Shown one piece after another: positions 14,528-27,800 of a stretch of 64,000 nt of DNA. The notes under the pieces are model-generated. The model was not told the DNA's origin. It was given only the letters and a program-made list of their open reading frames with translations, and made no database searches. This DNA comes from Diadema setosum. Lineage: Eukaryota > Echinodermata > Echinoidea > Diadematoida > Diadematidae. The stretch spans positions 36,855,869-36,919,868 of the forward strand of contig CM067068.1 in the NCBI GenBank assembly GCA_033980235.1, in the 5' to 3' direction. A program made the translations under genes and the position numbers. Each line of letters begins with the position of its first letter. The stretch's first letter is position 1.

Positions 14528-16599
14528 TAATGAGCAATACACCTTCACCAATAGCCCTCTGAAAATTGCGTGTACAGGAATAACTTCAGCGTATAATATA
14601 GTCACAATGACAATTTGTGTACAGTCCGATCTCTCCTATCCGGACATGTCGGTACCATCAACTAGTGCTGTTCGTTATTCGGAAGGTTCGTTAATCCGAA
14701 ACACACAAATTCCCTATACCTTTTATAGGTTCGTTAATCCGAAAATGAAAAAGGGTTCGTTAATCCGAACATTTGTGGCGTTATTCCGAAGGTTCATTAT
14801 TCCGAAGGTTCGTTAATCCGAAAATGAAATAGGGTTCGCTATTCCGAAGGCTCGTTTATCCTAAAATGAAATAGGGTTCGTTAATCCGAAAATGAAATAG
14901 GATTCGTTATTCCGAAGGTTCGTTGATCCGAAATGAAATAGGGTCCGTAACGAACCTTCGGAATAACAAGCTTTGTTTCATTTTCGGGTCAACGAAACTT
15001 CGAAGGTTCGTTCTTCCGAAGGCTCGTTAATCCGAAAATGAAATAGGGTTCGCTATTCCGAAGGCTCGTTTATCCGAAAATGAAATAGGGTTAGTTATTC
15101 CGAAGGTTCGTTAATCCGAAAATGAAATAGGATTCGTTATTCCGAAGGTTCGTTGATCCGAAATGAAATAGGGTCCGTAACGAACCTTCGGAATAACAAG
15201 CTTTGTTTCATTTTCGGATCAACGAACCTTCGGAATAACGAACCTTATTTCATTTTCGGATTAATGAACCTTCGGAATAACAAACCTTATCACATTTTCG
15301 GATTAACGAACCTTCGGAATAACGAATCTTCGGAATAACGAACCTTCGGACTAAAGAACCTTCGGAATAACGAACCTTCGGAATAACGAACTGTAACCGT
15401 CGATAACGGCGCTCATCCGGATAAGGGATTTGGCCGGATATGGGAGACTCAATGTTTGATACACGCAGCTGCCGAAGGATGATCGCCTGTACCGTTCCCT
15501 TGTAATGGAAAGTTTTCTGTTGTATAGAGGAAAATTAGATATGAATGTATTTTGATTATGATGAGAATAATACGTAATTCGTGTGAATTTGTGTAGAAAT
15601 TTTGTTTGAGTTTGAAGTCTCCTTTTGCCCCCGTAGTCAACAGATTGAAAGAAAAAATAATATATCACGCCGAAATCGCATCCGGGTAATAAAGACATCC
15701 GGAAAAGGGAGGCCGGAAAGGAGAGGTCGGACTAGTCATGAATTTTAATGCTTCTTAAAGTTCCTGCGTATGACGATGGCCGGGTATCATATTGAAAATT
15801 TAATTTGATGTTGGAAACGTTGGTTTTACTTTGTGTGTCTGATGCTCAACACTTATCCTCGTGCGCATGTGGTAAAGGCCGTGTCACACCTTTCCGGGTA
15901 AGCTACGCGGGCTTGTTGCGAGTAGGGATTTTCCAGCACGCAGGAAAATTTTCTGCGGGCGGATAAGGATGTTCTTGTTGGCGAGTTCCGTACTTGCGTC
16001 TTACCTGCTAGACGCGTGCTACTTACCTGCTACTTGCGTGCATTCCGTGTGACCTGCGTGAGAGCTTCGAAACCGATTGCCCGCAGAGGTCCACGCAGAA
16101 TACCCGCAGGAGGCCCGTAGCTGCCGCAAGTCACAGACAGTTGACTTGTAAGCATAGATCCACGGGCAACTTACATGCAGTATGTAAGTTGCCCTTGGAT
16201 ACTGCGCCTGAAGCGCGTGTCATCTGCATGACATTCTGTGGGACATCTGCCATATGAAATTCCTTTAGAGGAATTCCTTCACCGAGTTGTCAGCCCTCAC
16301 TCGCCACCCATGCGCCTACACGCCGGTCAAACGGAATGGACGTAAGTAGAACGTAAGTAGCACGGGTCCAGCAGGTAAGACGCATGCGAAACTCGCCCAA
16401 ATCCTTGTCCGCGTGCAAAAAATTGCCTGTGTGCTGGAAAATCCCCACACGCATCAAGCCCGCGTAGCTTCCCCGAAAAGGTGTGACAGGACCAAAACTT
16501 GGCTGCTGGTAAAGAGGACTTGCGTGCGCAACTCCGGGTAATTACGGGTGAGATACGTGCCAGGTACTGTCATGTGCGGGTCATCTGCGGGGACCTCCG

Positions 16600-16639
<40 letters not shown>

Positions 16640-17437
16640 GGAGAGAGGATTGTGGTAACACATGAATGTATAGTCCCTGAAAGGACTGCATGTTGTTTGG
16701 GGAAAGAAGACCCTATAATAGAAAGAGGTGAGTGAAGGAGGGAAGCGACATCAGGAGATTGCAATGTACGGGAAGGTAAATACATTGTATAGTGACAGTC
16801 GAAGGTGAGCTGGAAGTATATTTTTATAATGACGCTTATGCTGTCGCTTTTTTCGCTTTTACTCTTTTTATTCTGTCAAAGTGTGCTAGAAATGGGATTA
16901 TATTTTGTCTAACCCATTGTTTGCTTTGAGTGCCGATTGGCACGAATATACCGATAGCATTGAACACACTGTCAAAAGTCTATGACACAGAAGGGGTTCC
17001 CCACAAGGAATAAAGGCATTGCGCATGCCATTGAGTTTATATAGGCCTATACCCGTCAACAGCTGCAGAGGGTCATGACATTCTGAATGTAAGGCATTTT
17101 GCGAATAATTCCTTTCTACCACTTGAGACTAGACATGCTATAGACCTGGTTTTGAAAAACTGACAACTTCTGTCAGCCGTAACGGGGGGGGGGGGGGGGG
17201 GGGGGGTGCGACTTCTAAAATACAAAAAAGGGGGGACGTATTCAATGGGATATACAAAATGAAGGACGTCGCAGATGTGTTGCTTTGCCTTTGTATTGTT
17301 AGACATAAATAAGCCACCCAGCTTTTGCTGAAATAAACATTAACATGAAAAACAGCGCCCAAAACCAAAGAGGTCTATAGTAAAGATTTGTTTTCAACAA
17401 CAGCGTTCTACGTGACCGAAACTGTTTATTTGATAAC

Positions 17438-17528
<91 letters not shown>

Positions 17529-18133
17529 GTAACGAAACTAAGGGCCTGTAGGCCCTAAGTAATGATTTATACGTATTTGCAAAATCTAGGCCCAGCGGTT
17601 GCGTTAATATTAGAAAACTTTATTCAAATGATTTTGATGTTCGCTTCAAAAACTCTTTTGCCTGATATAGTTTGTTATAGCGTGTCGACAGTTCGGACAT
17701 TCATAGGGACATTTAGTGGTTGGTATATAAGAACTAATGTATCGGTGAAATCTTCACCTTCTTGCGTAAAGTATATTCGTGTCCACAATCTCTGTGATGT
17801 ATGTCTTTTCGTGAGTCCTAGTTATACAGATTGAAGAGAGAAAAGTGGTTACTCAGCATGTATCATCCGGCGGACGTGGTTCTCTGGTATACTGGGAAAT
17901 TTGGTTTGACGGAGCGCGAGCGAGTGTGACGAATTCTGCATCATCAAACATGGTTGTCATAATATGAGGCCACAGACCACAAGAACAACTGTGAGAAAAT
18001 GTTACACGTGGTCAGAGAGCTTGTGTGGTGACTCTGGATAAAAACCGTGAAGAGAAAGTGGTTCCTAATTAACGTCGATTCCGCACGTTTGTAAGTGCTT
18101 AGTAACGCGAATCTGCCTTGAATTCTCGATTGC

Positions 18134-18168
<35 letters not shown>

Positions 18169-21100
18169 ATAATGTGCACGTGCGTACATGTTAGATCAGC
18201 AAACCGATGTCATTACTGTACTACACATTTTTAGCGTCCATAAACAACTCGGTAAGCACTGGGTAGCCGGCAGCATGTTCAGTTATGATTCAGTCACATT
18301 TTGTCCATGTATTTCTTCAACTATATAGTATGTTTATTCATTCATGTAAAAGAATGACGTGTATCTAAATTTCATTTGGAAATGTAAAAGTTACATTGCA
18401 TTTAATTTGTTTATATGAACTTGTCATGATTATTTTATGCTTTGGCCGGAAATGAAATAAAAATGAAATGAAATGAAATGAAATGTTGATAGTCTGCATG
18501 TACTAATGATTATAATGATAATGATTATGATAATGATGGTGATACTGATATTAATAATGACATGAACACTCCGAGAGAGCACACTTCCGCCAAGCAGCCA
18601 TGATTAAGATATCGCCATTTTGTACGCAGCATCTTCAGCACAAAAATAACGAGAGGTATAGGGACATCTACACAATACGTTATTTTGGTGGACATCAGCT
18701 GATCATCCGTGCTTGAGTTCAATTTGGGGAGTAAGCTTATTTTCTGTCCTTAATAGCCCCTATGACATTTGAACTTCGACCCCAAATTCCAATTGTTTCT
18801 TTATTACCTCATTATGAACACACCCCGCAAATTTGGTGAAAATTCGTTCATCTGCTCTCGAGTCATGTAATAGACAAACAGACAGACAGATAGACAAACA
18901 GGGCAGACAGACATGAGGAACCAATGACATAACCTCCTCGTAGGTTTCATGTACTGGCGAAGGTAATATTGTGATAATGATGATAATAATGATTGTCACA
19001 CAGTGCCATACAACACTAAAGCAACAATTCATGTCATGCAATCAGGGCTTTTTGTGGTAGTTGTTATAGCACTCTTTGTATTATATAATAAATCTTTAGG
19101 GACAACACTAAATTGTCGTCATCATTGAACTTTTTGTCATTACTGCGATAATCATTATTACAGCTAAGTAATGTAATGTTATCATACAGGAGAATGCAGC
19201 TGTAATCCGCGTCCATGAAAGCTTGGTTGCTTTTCAGTAACATTCACATCGTGTGTGCCAATTAGAGGCGAATGTGATATTTTCTTCAATCCTCTTACAT
19301 TTCTACGAATGACTCGTCTGTCAAGGGAACCGTGAATCATAAAAAGTTGATAAATAATGATAGTAACTCTTGCTGGAATGACAATTGTCATAGTAACGAC
19401 AAGAATCCAGTTTCCTGATTGGCTGTTTCTAGTGGAAGTTGTCATTCCACCAAGAGTTGCCATCCTAACATCTTTTATGAAATGGGGCCGTGATGGAACA
19501 AAGTATATTGTACCTGCTCGATGGAACGAATTCCTTGTATTCAATTAAGCGCGACCACATTGTACCGTAGATAACACACATTGCGCCAGATATTGTGTCC
19601 CTACAGTCCTTTATTCAGACGCATGCACCGTGACACTACATAAATATCAAAGGAAACAAAAAAGAAAGAGTTTAAGGGAGGGGACGTTTCTAAAATTATG
19701 CTTCTCTTTAATCCTTGTCCCGCAGAACTATTAAGCTCGAGGAGCAGGACCAGTCTGACATCATCCAGACATCTGGTGAAGCTATAGCCGACATGGACGG
19801 AAAGGTGAGATGTAAATTGTATTAATATCATCCTCATTATATGTGTATTAAAGGGGAAATCCAGTCCAAAAATTAGTTAATCTGTTAAAAAAGAGTAAAA
19901 TCTTACGAGTTCAATAGTAAAACTTTGACTGAAATTGGATGAAAAATAAGGAAGTTGTGAAATTTTGAAGTTTTGCTAATTTCTGCAAAACAGTTCTTGT
20001 ACAGTGGATGCAATGAGTGAGCTGACCATGTCATAAACTCACAATTTTCCATTGATCGCGTACAAAAAAAAAATGAAGAAAATTCAATGTTTCTGTCATT
20101 AAAGTCTGAAATATGATGTTATTCCTGGTTGAATGACTTCAGATTAGTGATCAGTTAGATATATGAGGATTTGAGCCTCGGGCATAATTGCGTTTGAATG
20201 AAAAACTTGAAATTTCAAATTTTTTTTGTACAAACTATATGGCAAGTTGAGAGGGAATGACATGATCACTTTTCCATTTGCATATTCATATTGACTGTTC
20301 AATAACTGTTTCCTCAAAAATTAGCGAAACTTCAAAATGTCATAACTTCCTTATTTTTTATCCGATTTCGATCAAACTTTTACCGATGAACTCATAACAT
20401 TTTACTCTTTCTTATTAGACTAACTTACATTTGGACTGGATTTCCTCTTTAAAGTGTTCTTATTTTGTGGTCCTGTATTGTGTAAAACCTTCTTGTAAGA
20501 AGCGACGAAGTAGACAGAGGTGCAATCATGGTATTGATGCGCAGGGTATAGCACGACGCATCTGCGGTTGCACAACTCTTTTGTGAAAGCTCTCCGTTTG
20601 TTTTCTATCAACACTTATCTTTGTGAATTACTCTACAATTACATAATGCAGCGGGCAAAAAGAGAAATGTGGATTGAGTTAAAGCAGCAGTTAGTAGAAC
20701 ACAACAGTGAAAGTTTGAGGAAAATCGGACAGTTGATGCAAAAGTTATGTTTTTTTTTTTTTAGTTTTGATGTTAGAACCGCTGCATGAGGAGACTACTA
20801 GAGATTATGACGTATGTGTGGACCACAATATGAAAAAAATATAAAGGGAATTCCACAAAAATTCACTTTGCTAGCACGATGAAAGAGCATTCTTTGACTA
20901 ACCGCTTTCAGAAAGCAGGGGGAATATTTGCTTTCCTTAACATAATATCAACAGTACCCTTAATATATGTCAGTATCAAGTTGATGGAATGTGTAATTTT
21001 CATGAAAAATGAATTTTTGTGGAATTCCCTTGATATTCTCTTTATATTGTTGTCCATACATGACGCCATAACCTCTAGCAGTCTCCTCATCTAGCGGTTC

Positions 21101-23212
21101 CACCACTAAGACTATTAAAAACTCATAACTTTTGCCTCGATTGTCCGATTTTCCTCGAGCTTTCACTGATAATGATAATGATAATGAATAACATTTATAT
21201 AGCGCTTAATACTGATGTTTCTAAGCGCGTCGATCCGGGAAAAAAAAATATGTGTTCTACTATTCCTAAATGTTGCTGCTTTCACTCAATCCACATTTCT
21301 CTTTGGGTTTGGGTTTCCTTTCAGATGTTTTCCTTTTGTAGTCCTGTATTGTGCGTAAAACCTTCTTGAAAGTAGCGACGAAGTAAACAGAGGTATGATT
21401 ATTGTATTGATGCGCAGGGTATAGCACGACGCTTCTGCGGTTGCGCAACTCTTTTTGAAAGCTCTCCCTTTATTTTCTATCAACACTTATCTTTGTGAAT
21501 ATACTCTACAATTACATACTGCAGCGGGCAAAACGCCTTCAGTAAGGTTGTACCAGCCCCGGCCCAGGGAGGTGTTAAGAGAAGAAGGGGAATCTCTGTC
21601 CAATGTGTGTAGCTTTATGACTAGGTTTTACAATAGCATGATAATTTCATGTTCCATGCTCCAAGCCGCTCTTCTCTAGAGTTTTGATATGGAGACCCAG
21701 AGGTTCTTGACTTCAACAATTTTAAGCTCTATTTCAAAAGGAAATGCTGAAATCCTGTGTGGAAATTTTGGTAATGTGTAACGGAGCAAATCCTTTCAGT
21801 TTTTCTTCAAATCTTCTTGCTATCAATACCCCAGGACTGAAAATGTTGAACATTAGTAGCTCATAAAAAGTTAGCATTACCTTGTGCACTTGTGCATAAT
21901 TTTGTTTGCCACCGGTTCAGTACCTATAAAATCTAATGTGCGCGTTTCCGCGTGTTAAACATTTTCAGTTAAAGAAGTACAGTTTTTACTGATTTTTTTT
22001 TCGCTTGTCCTGTTCTCTACACACTCAATTTTTGCTGCCAAAAATATTGAAAGGGACTGCTATGAGGAATGAATGAGGAATGATACCTACTTAAGTAGAA
22101 ACGCTGTCTTTTGTCAAAACAATTTTACACCTTCGATAGAGCGCATGTACGATAACCTCTTGGCTGCACGGAGCATGGGCAAGAGAGATTCTTGTTTCTT
22201 TTCCTTTTCTAACACCTCAGTTAGGACCTCTTGCATAGAGGCAAAACTGTCCCCCAGTTTGCCAGTATAGATGACATATAAAATTTTACAGGAAGAACAT
22301 GAAGAAATGGCTGTGAATTTTAGAGTTGTTTTTTTCTGAAAAAAATTCGCATAAAACCGTCACTTCGAGTATGATTCATTTGGTGTCAATGGCATAGTGA
22401 GTCTTATTTTCATGTGAAATGTTGATAAAGCTCAGTTTACCTGAACATTTTTTTTTTATATCATTGGGACCTTATATCGTCCACAAACGAATTTGAACTC
22501 GTAGTTGTCTTTTTATGTTTATTATAGAATCAAAGTGGTAAGTGACAATTTCCAATGAGAAAACAAAAACAAAAGTCGAAAAACAATGAAATGCATAGCA
22601 AGTTTCGAAAACAGTAAAATACATAAGAATTGAAATGACTTTTGGAATTTTTTGAAGAGTCACAATAATTAGGGGCTACACGTCAAAAGTTAGACTCTCA
22701 ATGCTTTTAATTAGGGTTTAACAGACGAAAATAAGACAATCCGCCCCCCCCCCCCCCCATTGCCAAAAAGGCCCGACCTGATTAGGGTTAATTGGATATG
22801 CCACATAAATACCCTTTATGATATGTACAACATTTTCTCTTTTTTTTTTTTTACATCAATGTAAGATGATTTGTTACGCGTGGTCGCTTAGGAATCAGTG
22901 AATGTTTGTAAGCAAACATCGGGGCAGTATGTAAGCCATCCTTTAAAAGGACTGTGAAGGAGAATAAATTTGGGGCTGCATTTGTCCTTGCTGTAAGTTC
23001 TGTATGGACTCCAATGTCGTGAGATTCCTTCTCCTGTCACATTAGTCATGTTCATCAGAAAGCCAGTTAGCATTTTTCCCGTCATTGAATAATGATTATG
23101 CACTGCTTTGGTATCTTTCAAAACGCCATTTCAAACTTACTTTGATTTCGTGATCTATTATTCTACTTACATTTTCAACAGCTTTGTAATGCTATCATGC
23201 TTTTGCAGCATG

Positions 23213-23266
<54 letters not shown>

Positions 23267-24775
23267 GGAGGTTTATGATGAACTGTAAATTCTACATCAA
23301 TATACTGAATGGCTTTATTAATGGAACATATACAAAAATATAACATTGACATCGTAATATGCGGGACTAACATAGATCTTTCAAATATCTCACTTTTTTT
23401 TAATCTCCTCTCTTAATGATATTCTCATGGATGATAATGAACGACCCATGTTGATATATATTTTATTCATATATTTTATGATTGTCATAAACTTAACTGA
23501 ACTGAATTAAATATTGTGGCAGGGAAACTACGAGGTGGTGTCTGCAGGGGGCGACGTGGAGAGGAAACAGAGCAAGAAGCTCGCGGAGGTGGACGGCAGC
23601 CCACCCCGCGAAGCTTGGAGCAAGAAGATGGACTTCTTGCTCGTGTGCATTGGCTACGCCGTCGGGTTGGGCAACATCTGGCGCTTCCCGTATCTCTGCT
23701 ACCGCCACGGAGGGGGTAGGTGACTCCTTAGGGAGAACAAGTGAACGGACAAACAGACAGCTAAACGCAAACTCAAAGTCGGAGATGGGGGATCAGAGAA
23801 ATGACAAAACAGAAGTGATCTTATTCTTGAAACATTGCCATTTTTGTCATGATGATAAAGATTATGTATGATGATTATAATGATAACAAATAATGATAAT
23901 GATACATAGAGTTAAACTACAGTGTTGCTGTAGAAATATAATTTGAGGTAATAATGACAAATGATAATGATTATTAAAATGATAATGAATAATGGTAATA
24001 CCGAATGGTATTCGTAATAACGTAATTAGCGTTATCATTATTGTTATTATTATTATTACTACTACTACTACGACGACGACGACGACGACGACTGATACTA
24101 CTACTACTATTGCTATACTACTACAACTAAACGCGCAACTACTTTTACTGATACTATTAGCACCTCTAAACCAGAAAAAGAAAATTTGTATTCGAGTCCT
24201 GCGTAATGTCATACTGTAGTATACAATTCTAGTGAAACATATAGAGGTAAAATGGTGGAGGAGGGAAATCGATTTGGTGAATTTATATATTTCAGTCTAA
24301 TTTCACTTTATCTAATACATTTTTGGTGGTATCTTTGATGTGTTTCAGGTGTATTTCTCATCCCATATTTCATCATGCTCTTTCTGGCTGGAATGCCGCT
24401 TATGTTAATGGAGATGGCTTTCGGCCAGTACGGCGGGGAGGGCCCCATCACGATCTGGAAGGCATGTCCGCTCTTTGCAGGTGAGTGAAAGGGGGGAGGG
24501 TGGAGAGATGCAGGGGTATTACAACCAAAGGACTGTTCACCCCTTGCTAGCAAATCTTCGTTTCTCTAGAACTGCGTGCAAAGTAAACTAGCTGTGAGAT
24601 ATTACTCACCTTTACGCTGCGCAGAAGCATTTTGTAAATAAATGATAACTTGTCACGCCCTCTATGGCAGCAATAACACCTATCACAGCAATTCTTTTCC
24701 GATAGATTACTTTTTTGCCCCTCCGTGCGTGACTGATGCGGTGTGCGAATTAAAAAAAAAAAAAAACATACAAGC

Positions 24776-24838
<63 letters not shown>

Positions 24839-27800
24839 TTCCTTGCTTCCAGGAGTTTGTACAGAGAGTAGAGGCCCCCTTTAAAGTGCATTTAGGCGTG
24901 TCGTTAGTTTGATTGATTTTCACTAACGAAGGATGACCAGAAATCGAAAAAAGAGGGGCGTGCTCTAAGTTGCGCTGGTTGTGTCAGCGACCTCCGAATC
25001 TTTTGGTCTCTCTTTCTCTCTCTTTCTCTCTCTCCAGAGATAACAGAGTGGAACAAAACTAGCCAATGAGCATGGTAGAAAACCAGATGAGACGTCATTA
25101 TGATATACCGCTTTACTGTCATACTTCAGTGATTTAAATGCATACCTTTATAGGTGATAAAAACACAGCTGTTCGAGAATAACTTAAACGCCCGACATGG
25201 CGACATCTTATACACGCATATTGGATGAAATCTTCTCGACTACTTCATCTACGTGGAAAGATCGGTCAAGAGTTTGTGCTGTTGAGATTACCCCAAGGTG
25301 TTTGAGCACATTTAATGTCTATATGTGTGTGTGTGTGTGTGTGTGTACTTCGAGGATATCTAGATAACAACTATAAACAGTGCAACAGTGCAAGTTGACG
25401 ATCATACGTTATCAAACCATTTACTAAGGACCAGAGTGTCTGCTTGGAGTTACTCTTGTCCTGTGGTTAGCGTAATATCCTTGGTGAAATGCAACGACTT
25501 TGGTAATGATATGGACCCCTGATTGAACAAGGAGAAATTCAGATGTCTTACCTTCACAAGAGACACATTGCTCTCTCCCTTGTAAGCTCTAACCATTTCT
25601 ATTCAATTTCTTTGACGCCATATTCCAACAAACGCATTTCATCGAATATGGCATCAAAGACCTTTAAAGTCTCAAAAGGACGCTCTTGCCAGCATTACCT
25701 TCGTCAAGATTTTCAGGCAGAAAGTCACACATCTCTGGTAAACACGTTATGGTTGAGTGAAAGCATGACTGGTAATCCGTCAACAGGTCGCTATATACCG
25801 AAAGCGGCGAGTGAACTATACCTTTTCAGAAACCTTTGCTGCCCTGGACAAAAGTGAAATAGGACAATTATTGCTTATGTTACTGAGAAATTGTCTTTTT
25901 TCGGTGAAGGTATTATTTAAGCAAGCTTTTATAAAGCGACAGAATGATCCTGCTTCTAAAAATTGAATAAAGATTTGTGCCAAAGGTGAGGTTATCAATA
26001 TGAGCGCTTAATTTTCAAAAGTTGGGGATGGAGGTCGCTTAGCCCGACATGTCCTACAAAAGTACCCAATGCGCGACATGATATTTTGCTCTAACTCCCG
26101 ACAGTTACATTGATGTAAGCAACGTCACATAGTATGACATTAAAATGGCTTCACCCTAAAATAAGTCTGACTTCACACGCACGCAAGCGAGCAGCGAGTC
26201 ATTACTAGCATTTTAATACAAACAGTCTGCTTCTTCCTGAAAATCCATTTGTTTCTTGGCTGAGCTTGAATTAATCTTTTTCGTCCTGAGCTGATCCTAT
26301 TATTCATGAATTTGCAGGCCTGTTCATGCCGTACATATCATGATATAAAATTTTTTCGGCATTACGTATGAAAGACATACATGTATACCGTTTTTTCTGT
26401 GTGAGAAAAGTGAGGTGACTGCGCATGCGCACAGTAATATTCTGTCGATTCCACTGTGTAATTTTGTTCTAGTGTTGTTTCATTGTTAATGATGTATTGA
26501 ACGCCTGCTGCGTTATCAGTGCGACGAAATTTCGCTTTTTGTTGACGGTATTTTTTTTTTTTAATATTATTATTATTGTCATTCTCATTCTCATAAGTAT
26601 CAGGGTTATTTTAATTCATGGCTGTATTACTTTTATCAGTCTTGCAACTACTTTATTTTGTACTGCGTTCAAAGAAATACAGATTCTATTCACGTCAGGA
26701 TGACTTTCCTTTATTCTGTTTTCCTCTGATATTAGTGTCAACCTTCAGTCGACAGCAAACCGAACTGCTCACATCTGTCCAAAATGCCGATTACTTTAGG
26801 TTACTGTGTACAATGCCAACTAGGCGAGCAGAGCGTGATGCACAAAAACGCATTAAGCGCTGCACCGGCATAGTGAACATTATGCCCAAACGACATTTGT
26901 ATCGATTTTGGAAGTGACCCAAAGTGCATTACACACCGAATTGTTTCCGAGCGAGCTTGAGCTGTAACTGAACTGCAAGAAGGCGCGAAGTCCACTTTTG
27001 TGCATTTACGAGGAAATCGTGCTGAAGCAATTTTCGTGCGTACAGGGGTGTGTGGGAGGTGTAGCTCTTCATTCATATTTGTATCACATATCTCGTATAT
27101 TATTCAATATTGGTTTGTCAGCAGTTTAGTGTATAGGTCTACATCTACCGTAGGTGAATAAAACTTGTCTTCCGCTGAGCGTATTTAACGCCCTTTGGAA
27201 TTCAGCTGGTCTTAGCGAGTTCCTCGCACATCAATTTAGTCAGGCGCGGAAAGGCAAGCCGGTAATTCGGAGGACACGCATTACTTTAATAGGTGTCACA
27301 GCCCCCCATAAAACGGCATGACGAATCATTTTATATTTACAACGTGCTGCTGCCGTGGCTGTGCAATGTACAAACGTGAGGAATATCTCACAGTTACTTG
27401 TAGTTTAGTTTTTATACACTCCTCGTATAGAACGAGCGTTTTGATTGCACAAGCCAATCAAAATGCTCAAAGGTGACGACAAACGAAAAACAATTATCAC
27501 ATTTTGCTTAGTTCAGCAGTTTTCTTTACGTTTCTTTATCACATTCTTATCAAGAAAATACGAGAACATAATCTCTTCCAACTTATTAAATGTTATTTTT
27601 GCTTCGAAGATTGCACATCACAAAAAAAAAAAGGCTATAACAGACTGAATTGTCTTGTCAAATTCCTAAACGACAAAGATTATTTAGTTTTCTCCGTTAT
27701 TTATCACCACTTCATCGTAGAGGCAAAGTCAGACAATGAACGCGACGGGTTTCGCAAAGAACATTTATCTGGATCGTGTAACAGATCCGAGATTATACTA

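Larger units (their letters stand above)
12557..19725 (+). other. SLC6 intron 1 (7.2 kb)
   Basis: It holds a telomere-like foldback at 13006, a CA microsatellite at 14445, a pogo-like MITE with a nested array at 14622, a foldback at 15878, 23 consecutive G at 17184 and a TG microsatellite at 17443. A 3' tail of GAAAT repeats at 18450-18485 resembles a non-LTR retrotransposon end. No coding exon is recognisable inside it. Confidence 0.8.
19805..23522 (+). other. SLC6 intron 2 (3.7 kb)
   Basis: A TTAA-flanked foldback at 19852-20448 is followed by a second foldback sandwiched between direct repeats (20462-21533). A (TG)n tract lies at 23216. No additional exon is apparent. Confidence 0.8.
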
